Notes under the pieces: generated by a model
What the model was told of the DNA's origin: nothing
Database searches by the model: none
What the model saw: only the letters and a program-made list of their open reading frames with translations
NCBI GenBank assembly: GCA_902386085.1
Contig: CABMIA010000082.1
Span: 1 to 6,615, forward strand
Direction of reading: 5' to 3'
Length of the DNA: 6,615 bases
Origin: an uncultured archaeon
GTDB taxonomy: Archaea > Halobacteriota > Methanosarcinia > Methanosarcinales > Methanoperedenaceae
Made by a program: the position numbers and the translations under genes
Part shown: one piece after another, positions 1 to 6,615 of the stretch
Position numbering within the stretch: position 1 is the first letter of the stretch
How the letters are laid out: each line of letters starts with the position of its first letter

Positions 1-85
1 CATGCTGACCCACGATGACCTTCCCTATCTCATCAAGAAGTTCCTTGAAAATCCTCGTCGTGCTTGAATACGTCTCATTGCTCAT
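1..85 (-). CDS. MoxR-family AAA+ ATPase, N-terminal fragment (cut by window edge)
   Basis: Only the first 28 codons are present, read from an ATG at 85 down to base 1 with no stop. The peptide begins MSNETYSS and reaches EIGKVIVGQH, the conserved opening of MoxR-type AAA+ ATPases just ahead of the Walker A region. Family members are cytoplasmic chaperone-like ATPases that often act with DUF58 or von Willebrand A-domain proteins in assembling or activating membrane or metal-dependent complexes. The start is well supported: a GAGGT Shine-Dalgarno lies 6 bases upstream, and the stop of the preceding membrane-protein gene is only 13 bases away, so the two are probably one operon. The ATPase core (Walker A and B, sensors) lies outside the window, so the family call rests on the N-terminal motif alone. 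Confidence 0.72.
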   Translation of the reverse strand, partial: MSNETYSSTTRIFKELLDEIGKVIVGQH

Positions 86-91
86 AATTTA

Positions 92-96
92 ACCTC
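92..96 (-). promoter_or_regulatory. Ribosome binding site of the moxR-like gene
   Basis: On the minus strand the sequence GAGGT stands 6 bases before the ATG at 85, inside the 13-base gap after the upstream TGA stop. It matches the archaeal anti-Shine-Dalgarno and fixes the start of the moxR-like gene. It also suggests that this gene is translated from the same message as the membrane-protein gene before it. Confidence 0.65.
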
Positions 97-98
97 TT

Positions 99-974
99 TC
101 ATATCTTACTCCGTTCAACCGCATATTTATCGATTAGCTGCTTTTCAGTTTCAGTTTTTTTCATAAGGAGACTGTATCCTCCGTCAGAAACATTGGAACC
201 CAGGACATCCACAGGGAATGCTGCTGATCTAATGAACTGGTTCTGGGTCTGGCTCACATCTTTTATCTCAAAACCTGTACCCATTCCCGAATAAATGGTG
301 AGGTCAATATTTTTCCCCTGGATGGAAGCTATCTTGGGTTTGCCGAAGATTTCCCCTCCTCCGCTGGCGCTCACATGGTTCAGGTTCTCAGGGCGGCCTA
401 TGACCTGTATCGGACCGGTTAGATTTTCTGTGTTGCCTGTTATGGTTTTGGAAAAATTGGCAATATCACCGGGAGGGATGCCGTACTGGTCAGGATTTAA
501 TGCAATTATGGCCGCGCCAGCTATGAAAATAATTGTTATCAGGATTTTTGATATGATCTTGCTTTTCGTAAAAAGATGTGATGATGAGACTTTTTCCATA
601 GCATCGGAGACGCCACCCTTTAGCGAATCCACTATTATATTAGTCTCATTCCTGTTGTCAAATGCAGTCCTGAGTTTTTCTTTGAGATCAGGATACTTAT
701 TTTCAATTACTAAAATAACGTTTATTTTATTATCCTTTCTATGCAATATTAACGTACCGATTATTGCAATGATAAATGCCAGAACCGGAGGTATGAATTG
801 AACCGGGATTGGAAGGTTAAAAGTTGATTTGGTTAAGAAATACTCAACCTGGAAGATAATGAAAATTGCATAAAAAATGCTGAAGATTGCGACAATATCA
901 AGAACAAAAAGTAACTTCATGCGACTTACAAATCCCGACCCGATCTTTTGAAGTTTAAACAGGAATTCGTCCAT
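99..974 (-). CDS. Conserved archaeal membrane protein with three TM helices, upstream of moxR
   Basis: A 291-residue protein of unknown function. Three hydrophobic segments are visible at about residues 21-43, 57-78 and 140-160. The loop between helices 2 and 3 (about 80-139) is charged and contains the stretch YPDLKEKLRTAFDN, which looks like a conserved family motif and probably faces the cytoplasm. Residues 161-291 are rich in Gly, Ser and small polar residues and look beta-rich; with three helices this part should lie outside the membrane. There is no obvious enzyme motif. The gene starts at an ATG at 974 and is followed after 13 bases by a moxR-like gene, so it is likely part of a MoxR/DUF58-type operon. 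I believe it belongs to a domain-of-unknown-function family found beside moxR in methanogens, but I cannot name it with certainty. A long opposite-strand reading frame inside it (295-801) is a shadow. Confidence 0.82.
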   Translation of the reverse strand: MDEFLFKLQKIGSGFVSRMKLLFVLDIVAIFSIFYAIFIIFQVEYFLTKSTFNLPIPVQFIPPVLAFIIAIIGTLILHRKDNKINVILVIENKYPDLKEKLRTAFDNRNETNIIVDSLKGGVSDAMEKVSSSHLFTKSKIISKILITIIFIAGAAIIALNPDQYGIPPGDIANFSKTITGNTENLTGPIQVIGRPENLNHVSASGGGEIFGKPKIASIQGKNIDLTIYSGMGTGFEIKDVSQTQNQFIRSAAFPVDVLGSNVSDGGYSLLMKKTETEKQLIDKYAVERSKI

Positions 975-1007
975 TCAGCCAGCCTTCCCGGCTTTATTGG
1001 TCTTTGC

Positions 1008-1016
1008 TTATATTAA
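1008..1016 (-). promoter_or_regulatory. Candidate TATA box for the membrane protein-moxR operon
   Basis: On the minus strand TTAATATAA is centred about 38 bases upstream of the ATG at 974. Archaeal transcription normally starts about 25-27 bases after the box centre, which puts the start near 985 and leaves a leader of about 11 bases. The leader has only a weak Shine-Dalgarno-like GGCTGA. This is a position-and-composition call only. Confidence 0.4.
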
Positions 1017-1038
1017 GTCTTGGGGATAATCTGTTTGA

Positions 1039-2513
<1,475 letters not shown>

Positions 2514-2533
2514 GATTTAACCGCATCGCATAC

Positions 2534-2549
2534 TATTTTATCTTTTTAT
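2534..2549 (+). terminator. T-rich terminator after pyrBI
   Basis: The stretch TATTTTATCTTTTTAT lies about 20 bases after the pyrI stop, in the 35-base gap between pyrI and the convergent mqnD gene. Archaeal RNA polymerase commonly terminates at such T-runs without a stem-loop, and no strong hairpin precedes it. No equivalent T-run is seen on the minus strand after mqnD. Confidence 0.45.
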
Positions 2550-3373
2550 CAGATGAACAATGGTTTGCCGGAATGAGGGATCAGGTTCAATTCCTCCGCC
2601 CTTTTTAACAGTACATCTACTGCAACAGTACCCTTCCCGATCTCAAGAGAATAATCATTCACATAAAGCTGTATGTGCTTGTCGATAACTTCATCATCCA
2701 GTTCCTGGGCATTATTCCGGATATAATCGCGGGTAAGAGCGCGATTCGCAAATGCATATTCGACACTCTTTTTAATGAGTCTATCGATTTCCTGTAAAAC
2801 GTCTCCGCCCAATTCCCTTTTTGCGAAAATCCCTCCAAGCGGTATAGGCAGGCCGGTTTCTTCCTCCCACCATTCTCCAAGGTCAACCAGCTTTACAAGA
2901 TTGTAGCCTTGATACGTGAACCTGCCCTCGTGAATAATTAAACCGGCATCAACAATACCTAAACTTACCGCGTTCATGATACGATCAAAAGGCATATCGA
3001 CCACATTTTTTATTTTAGGCTCAAACAGCTGCAAAAGAAGGGCGGCAGTTGTCATTTTTCCAGGGATGGCGATCTTTTTGTAGCCAAGATCGGCGATCCG
3101 GATGGGTTTTTTGGCCACGATCAGCGGCCCGCATCCCCGCCCGAGCGCGCTTCCGGAATGAAGAAGACAGTAATCATCCCTGAGATATCCGAAGGCATGG
3201 AAAGAGGCTTTGGTTATATCGAGTTCTTTGCGGAAAGCCATCTGGTTCAGGGTTTCCACATCTTTTAGTATTTCGGAAAACTCCACATTTCCCTTTACTT
3301 TTTTATGGGCCAAAGCATAAAAGATAAACGTGTCGTTGGGGCAGGGGGAATAACCCAGAGATAATTTCATCAT
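2549..3373 (-). CDS. mqnD: 1,4-dihydroxy-6-naphthoate synthase (futalosine pathway)
   Basis: MqnD converts cyclic dehypoxanthinyl futalosine to 1,4-dihydroxy-6-naphthoate, the head-group precursor of menaquinone, in the cytoplasm. The 274-residue protein has the family length and a type-II periplasmic-binding-protein-like fold without a signal peptide. Signature motifs: GYSPCPNDTFIF at 7-18, SGSALGRGCGPL at 73-84, PGKMTTA at 104-110, and IHEGRFTYQGY at 147-157, where His148 matches the family's proposed catalytic histidine. GLPIPLGG follows at about 174-181. The opening motif separates it from the related MqnA, which starts differently. It overlaps the upstream mqnB by four bases (ATGA). Two Met codons stand in tandem at 3373 and 3370; an AAGG lies 3 or 6 bases before them, so either could be the true start. 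mqnA, mqnC and mqnE are not in this window. Confidence 0.94.
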   Translation of the reverse strand: MMKLSLGYSPCPNDTFIFYALAHKKVKGNVEFSEILKDVETLNQMAFRKELDITKASFHAFGYLRDDYCLLHSGSALGRGCGPLIVAKKPIRIADLGYKKIAIPGKMTTAALLLQLFEPKIKNVVDMPFDRIMNAVSLGIVDAGLIIHEGRFTYQGYNLVKLVDLGEWWEEETGLPIPLGGIFAKRELGGDVLQEIDRLIKKSVEYAFANRALTRDYIRNNAQELDDEVIDKHIQLYVNDYSLEIGKGTVAVDVLLKRAEELNLIPHSGKPLFI

Positions 3374-4068
3374 AACCTTTTGATCAACTCTATAACTGCT
3401 TTATTGCTGTTTGAGACCGCAAGCGGTATATTCCATTTCTTCATATCGCGATCCTCGATGATATTACTTATGCCGCGGATTTCGATCATCGGAACCCTGT
3501 ATAAAGTGCAAATATGCGCAACTGCGGCACCTTCCATATTCTCGCATATTCCATTGAAGCGCTTCTTCAGGAGTTCTCCGCTTTCATGAGTGCCGGAGCA
3601 CTGCGATACGGTCACGAAATTACCATATCTTACATTAAGACCTGCATATTTAGAAACTTTCAAAGCCATCTGCGCCAGCTTCTGATCCAGAGAAAAGGTA
3701 TTGAAATATTCTTTCTCATTTTTTATTAAGGGAAGGCCTGTGAATTCCATGGATTTCCATCCTTCTTTTGTCAGTACTCCCTCGTCGCCGTAGTTCTCAC
3801 TTTCAGCTACGTCAACATCACCGATTTGCCCTGAATACGCACCCGCAATACCAAAGTGTATCAGAAGATTTATTTCATAATTTTCCAGCACCAGCGTTGT
3901 TGAGTGTGCTGCATTGACTTTACCCACGCCGCTGTGAGTAAATATGATATCCTTGCCGTAAATTTCTCCCTCATAAATAACTTTCAGCTCTTCATGCGGT
4001 TGCGGTTTTATTTCGCGCCTGAGTTCTTTTGACTCGATTGGTGTGGGTGTAATGAGTGCGAAAGTCAT
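3370..4068 (-). CDS. mqnB: Futalosine hydrolase
   Basis: MqnB cleaves futalosine to dehypoxanthine futalosine and hypoxanthine, the step before the radical SAM cyclase MqnC. The 232-residue protein belongs to the nucleoside phosphorylase/MTA nucleosidase superfamily. Visible motifs are THSGVGKVNAA at 44-54, HFGIAGA at 71-77, the ribose-binding ENMEGAAV at 176-183, and EIRGISN at 196-202, followed by EDRDMKKWNIPLA at 205-217. The Asn202 position holds an Asp in adenine-releasing MTA nucleosidases; Asn fits a 6-oxopurine substrate and the futalosine hydrolase subfamily. Pairing with mqnD by an ATGA overlap strongly supports the assignment over a general MTA/SAH nucleosidase. The ATG at 4068 has no clear Shine-Dalgarno site. 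It is divergent from the tes-like gene across about 100 bases. Confidence 0.92.
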   Translation of the reverse strand: MTFALITPTPIESKELRREIKPQPHEELKVIYEGEIYGKDIIFTHSGVGKVNAAHSTTLVLENYEINLLIHFGIAGAYSGQIGDVDVAESENYGDEGVLTKEGWKSMEFTGLPLIKNEKEYFNTFSLDQKLAQMALKVSKYAGLNVRYGNFVTVSQCSGTHESGELLKKRFNGICENMEGAAVAHICTLYRVPMIEIRGISNIIEDRDMKKWNIPLAVSNSNKAVIELIKRL

Positions 4069-4093
4069 TATCTTATCTAATATTTTTTCAGGG

Positions 4094-4100
4094 AATAAAT
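4094..4100 (-). promoter_or_regulatory. Weak TATA-like element for mqnBD
   Basis: On the minus strand ATTTATT is centred about 29 bases before the mqnB ATG at 4068, which would give a leaderless message. This agrees with the absence of a Shine-Dalgarno site. A stronger AT element at 4126-4134 could serve instead, with a leader of roughly 35 bases. The choice cannot be settled from sequence alone. Confidence 0.3.
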
Positions 4101-4125
4101 CTTATTACCCGTACCCGTATTCAAG

Positions 4126-4134
4126 TTTTATATA
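4126..4134 (+). promoter_or_regulatory. TATA box of the tes-like gene, possibly shared with mqnBD
   Basis: TTTTATATA is the best TATA-like box in the window. Its centre predicts a transcription start near 4157, about a dozen bases before the ATG at 4169 and at about the ribosome binding site. The core reads as TATATAAAA on the other strand, so it could also help drive the divergent mqnBD genes. A short direct repeat, TACCCG twice at 4106-4117, lies just upstream and might be a regulator site, though it is too short to claim. Confidence 0.5.
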
Positions 4135-4155
4135 CTTTCAAGCCCTATGATGTGT

Positions 4156-4161
4156 GGGGAG
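4156..4161 (+). promoter_or_regulatory. Ribosome binding site that sets the tes-like start
   Basis: GGGGAG stands 7 bases before the ATG at 4169. An in-frame GTG at 4154 overlaps this site and lies at or ahead of the predicted transcription start, so it is an unlikely start codon. This shortens the reading frame by five residues. Confidence 0.6.
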
Positions 4162-4168
4162 TATTAGA

Positions 4169-5665
4169 ATGTTAACTAAAAACTGTAGTTTATTATATAG
4201 TTTTGATCGAAAAAACCAGGGTTTTATAAAGGCAACCCGATCGTTGTGTCCTGACTGCCTTGATGTAATAGATGCGACAATTTTCGAAGAGAACGGGAAA
4301 ATCATGCTCGAAAAAATATGCAGCAAGCATGGCTATTTCAAGGATATATACTGGTCGAACGCAGAAGTCTTCAGGCGTTTTGAGCGTTACCGGCATAATG
4401 GGGAAGGAGTACTAAATCCGAATACATTGAACGGAAATTGTCCGCGCTCGTGCGGGTTATGCGAATCGCATAAAACAACAACCATCCTGGCGAACATCGA
4501 TGTGACCAATAGGTGTAACCAGAGCTGTCCGGTCTGTTTTGCGAATGCTGCGGCTTCAGGTTATCTTTACGAACCCTCACTCGACCAGATAAGGGGAATG
4601 ATGCAGATGCTGCGAGATGAAAAGCCTGTGCCTTGTCCTGCAATACAGTTCGCTGGTGGTGAACCCACGATGCGTGAGGACATTGTACAGATCGTCAAGA
4701 TGGCCAATGAATTTAAATTCACCCAGATACAGATGGCCACTAACGGAATAAAACTTGCAAAGAGCCTGAAATTCTGCCGGGACCTGAACGAAGCCGGTCT
4801 CAATACTGTTTATCTGCAGTTTGACGGAGTAACAGATGAACCTTATAGAATAACAAGGGGATACAATGCTCTCGGTCATAAAATCAAAGCCATAGAGAAC
4901 TGCAGGGCGGCAGGCCTGACAAGCATTTCCCTTGTCCCGACGCTGGCAAAAGGGGTAAACGACGACCAGGTCGGGGATATAATAAGATTCGCTGTCGATA
5001 ACATGGACACGGTCAAAGGTATCAATTTCCAGCCTATTTCCTTTACAGGAAGGATACATAAAGAGGAGAGGATGGAAAAGAGGATAACTATTCCTTATTT
5101 ATTCGACCTGATCGAAGAACAGACAGATGGGGCAATTACTGCAGATGATTTTTATCCTGTGCCTTTTGTCGTTCCAATCTCTCATTTCGTGAACGCAGAG
5201 GAGGGTGTCCCTAACGTGGAATTCACAGTTCATCCGCACTGCGGAACGGGAACGTATGTTTATGTTGAAAATGGGAAAATGACGCCCATAACCCGTTTTA
5301 TCGATGTGGAAGGACTTCTTGAACATATCGATGAACTTGCTTTGAGCGAAGATAAATGGATCGGCAAGTCCCTTGGCAAAATAAAACGAATTGGAAGCCT
5401 TATTTCAGCGCTGCCAAAGTATATCGATACCTCAAAGGCCCCGGAATCGGTAGATGTTAAGAAACTTTTCGTAAATGTTCTTATGGGTGGCACGGGAGAT
5501 GCTATCAAGGAATTCCACAGACATACTCTCTTTATAGGAGCCATGCATTTTATGGATCTGTATAACATGGATCTTGAAAGGATACAGAGATGCGGCGTCC
5601 ATTATGCGACTCCCGACGGCAGGATCATCCCGTTCTGTACATATAACACGATACACAGGGCTTAA
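4169..5665 (+). CDS. tes: Radical SAM protein of the tetraether lipid synthase (Tes/MJ0619) family
   Basis: Tes enzymes couple the phytanyl chain ends of two archaeol-type diether lipids to make membrane-spanning tetraethers (GDGTs), using SAM-derived radicals. This 498-residue protein has the family length. In order: an N-terminal metal-ribbon-like CPDC (27-30) with CSKHG (51-55); a first CX3CX2C at C91, C95 and C98 (CPRSCGLC); the radical SAM triad C116, C120 and C123 (CNQSCPVC); the SAM-binding GGEP at about 163-166; LQFDGVTDEPY at 216-226; HPHCGTGTYV at 355-364; and a C-terminal CGVHYATPDGRIIPFC (475-490). The two CX3CX2C motifs plus extra cysteines are hallmarks of MJ0619, for which several Fe-S clusters and a rubredoxin-like iron are known. 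Paralogues exist, and MJ0619 was earlier proposed to methylate the methanopterin precursor, so the exact substrate is less sure than the family. It has its own promoter and converges on the ubiB-like gene with a 24-base gap. Confidence 0.85.
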   Translation: MLTKNCSLLYSFDRKNQGFIKATRSLCPDCLDVIDATIFEENGKIMLEKICSKHGYFKDIYWSNAEVFRRFERYRHNGEGVLNPNTLNGNCPRSCGLCESHKTTTILANIDVTNRCNQSCPVCFANAAASGYLYEPSLDQIRGMMQMLRDEKPVPCPAIQFAGGEPTMREDIVQIVKMANEFKFTQIQMATNGIKLAKSLKFCRDLNEAGLNTVYLQFDGVTDEPYRITRGYNALGHKIKAIENCRAAGLTSISLVPTLAKGVNDDQVGDIIRFAVDNMDTVKGINFQPISFTGRIHKEERMEKRITIPYLFDLIEEQTDGAITADDFYPVPFVVPISHFVNAEEGVPNVEFTVHPHCGTGTYVYVENGKMTPITRFIDVEGLLEHIDELALSEDKWIGKSLGKIKRIGSLISALPKYIDTSKAPESVDVKKLFVNVLMGGTGDAIKEFHRHTLFIGAMHFMDLYNMDLERIQRCGVHYATPDGRIIPFCTYNTIHRA

Positions 5666-5689
5666 ATTGAAAGGAAGTTTGCAGTGCCC

Positions 5690-6615
5690 TTACCATTTTC
5701 CAGACCTTAGGATTGAAAAAAGCAATCCCAGACCCAGAAATCCTGCAAGGAAAAAGCCAAATATCCCGAGCAAAGGTACGCCCAGCAGGTGCGGCGACAT
5801 TCCGGTCTGGATGATAAGGGATGAACCAACTATCAGGGCAGAAATTATCATACTGAAGGAAAGCCTGTTGCTTGCTATGTCCAGTTCTTCAATAACTGCT
5901 TCCATGCCTGGATGCTCCACCTCGAGCCTGAATGTCCCTTTTTCAAGTCTTGTAAGTATATGATTGGCCTTCCTCGGAAAGACTTTAAGCAGATGAGCAA
6001 TATCCATGGCGGTCTTCTGGGTTTCCTTTAACATGTATGAAATTTTATCATGCTCTTCGACCATCTTCTCAACATAGGGTTCAACAAGTTCTCCAAAGTT
6101 ATGTTCCGGATCAAGCCTTCTGCTGTTTTCATCCCTGATAAGAAGCGTTTTCGAGAGAAGCATGATGTTCATAGGGATTCTTCCACCGCTTTTTGCCATC
6201 ACACCGATCAAGTCATTCAAGAAAGCTGTAGGGTCTATGAATTTCGTTGATAAACTGTAATACCTGTTTATAAATTCTTCAAGATTCAGCCTGAGCGATG
6301 GACTTTCGCCTCCGGCATCGCCAATCACACCGATATCGCTCAAAGATTCTATAAGCAGATCTATATCATTTCTCTGGGTGGCTATCAGGAGATTTGCAAG
6401 GTTCTCTTGAAGCACGGGTTCGACGTATCCTGCCATTCCGAAATCAAGAAAGATGAGTTCCCCTTCCCTGGATACAAGGATATTCCCGGGATGCGGGTCT
6501 GCATGATAAAACCCATCCTCGAATATCATCTTCAGGTATGCATGGGCAAGGTGGTCTGAGAGTAATTTCTTATCCAGTCCCAGTGCTTCTATTTGCTGGA
6601 TATCCGATATTTTGG
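5690..6615 (-). CDS. ubiB: ABC1/UbiB-family atypical kinase, C-terminal part (start beyond window)
   Basis: The frame is open from the TAA at 5690 to the window edge. It continues past the Met at 6529 as DIQQIEALGLDKKLLSDHLA and more, so that Met is internal and the true start lies beyond 6615. About 308 C-terminal residues are present of an expected 550 or so. Kinase-like landmarks are HADPHPGN (codons at about 6505-6482) and LDFG (about 6448-6437), equivalents of the catalytic loop and metal-binding DFG. Two hydrophobic helices end the protein (about 5863-5801 and 5773-5708), as in UbiB/COQ8 relatives, with RSGKW at the tail. Bacterial UbiB and mitochondrial COQ8 support ubiquinone synthesis, probably through ATPase-driven lipid handling. 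The signature KxGQ region is not in the window. Archaea without quinones also carry this family, so a menaquinone role here is inferred only from the nearby mqn genes. Confidence 0.88.
   Translation of the reverse strand, partial: KISDIQQIEALGLDKKLLSDHLAHAYLKMIFEDGFYHADPHPGNILVSREGELIFLDFGMAGYVEPVLQENLANLLIATQRNDIDLLIESLSDIGVIGDAGGESPSLRLNLEEFINRYYSLSTKFIDPTAFLNDLIGVMAKSGGRIPMNIMLLSKTLLIRDENSRRLDPEHNFGELVEPYVEKMVEEHDKISYMLKETQKTAMDIAHLLKVFPRKANHILTRLEKGTFRLEVEHPGMEAVIEELDIASNRLSFSMIISALIVGSSLIIQTGMSPHLLGVPLLGIFGFFLAGFLGLGLLFSILRSGKW

Noticed and set aside
295..801. 168-codon plus-strand reading frame opposite the membrane-protein gene
   Set aside because: It lies wholly antisense to a gene with clear helices and operon context, has no ribosome binding site of note, and its translation shows no recognisable motif. 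It is a shadow frame.
981..993. Small inverted repeat AGCC-TTCCC-GGCT upstream of the membrane-protein gene
   Set aside because: The stem is only four base pairs, which is expected by chance, and there is no T-run; not a terminator or a convincing operator.
4577..5059. 160-codon minus-strand frame inside the tes-like gene
   Set aside because: It is entirely antisense to the radical SAM core, with no promoter, ribosome site or motif support.
5666..5689. Gap between the convergent tes and ubiB-like genes as a terminator
   Set aside because: The 24 bases contain no T-run on either strand and no stem-loop, so termination must rely on sequence inside the neighbouring genes or elsewhere.
5574..5963. 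129-codon plus-strand frame spanning the end of tes and the ubiB-like gene
   Set aside because: It overlaps conserved C-terminal residues of both real genes and has no supported start.
6527..6529. ATG at 6529 as the start of the UbiB-like protein
   Set aside because: The frame stays open upstream to the window edge and the upstream residues match the family, and a start here would remove most of the kinase domain.

Overview
The window reads as chromosomal DNA from a euryarchaeon. The evidence is a methanogen-type pyrB-pyrI pair, a radical SAM protein of the MJ0619/tetraether lipid synthase family, AT-rich archaeal TATA-like boxes in place of bacterial -35/-10 promoters, and Shine-Dalgarno sites that fit the archaeal 16S tail. 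Two neighbouring genes belong to the futalosine route of menaquinone synthesis, which ordinary methanogens lack. A quinone-using relative is therefore favoured, such as the Methanoperedens (ANME-2d) lineage or the Archaeoglobales. This placement is inference from gene content, not from a search.

Layout. Bases 1-974 (minus strand) hold the start of a MoxR-type AAA+ ATPase gene, preceded by a gene for a three-helix membrane protein with an external domain. The two appear to be one operon. Bases 975-1101 are a short divergent promoter region. Bases 1102-2513 (plus) are pyrB-pyrI, the catalytic and regulatory chains of aspartate carbamoyltransferase, overlapping as ATGA and followed by a T-rich terminator. 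Bases 2549-4068 (minus) are mqnB-mqnD, also overlapping as ATGA. Bases 4069-4168 are a second divergent promoter region. Bases 4169-5665 (plus) encode the Tes-like radical SAM enzyme. Bases 5690-6615 (minus) encode the C-terminal part of an ABC1/UbiB-family kinase-like protein that runs off the window.

How the genes may work together. PyrB and PyrI commit carbamoyl phosphate and aspartate to pyrimidine synthesis. MqnB and MqnD catalyse the second and fourth steps of the futalosine pathway, giving the naphthoate head-group precursor of menaquinone. The Tes-like enzyme is expected to join archaeal lipid chains into membrane-spanning tetraethers, and UbiB-family proteins are tied to quinone or isoprenoid-lipid handling at membranes. 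The right two thirds of the window therefore looks like a membrane quinone and lipid neighbourhood. Only the mqnBD pairing is strong evidence of a working unit; the link to tes and ubiB rests on adjacency.

No tRNA, rRNA, CRISPR array, insertion sequence, attachment site or clear pseudogene was found. No gene-free stretch exceeds about 130 bases. I do not see a clearly undescribed system; the most notable point is quinone synthesis genes beside a tetraether synthase in an archaeal, methanogen-like setting.
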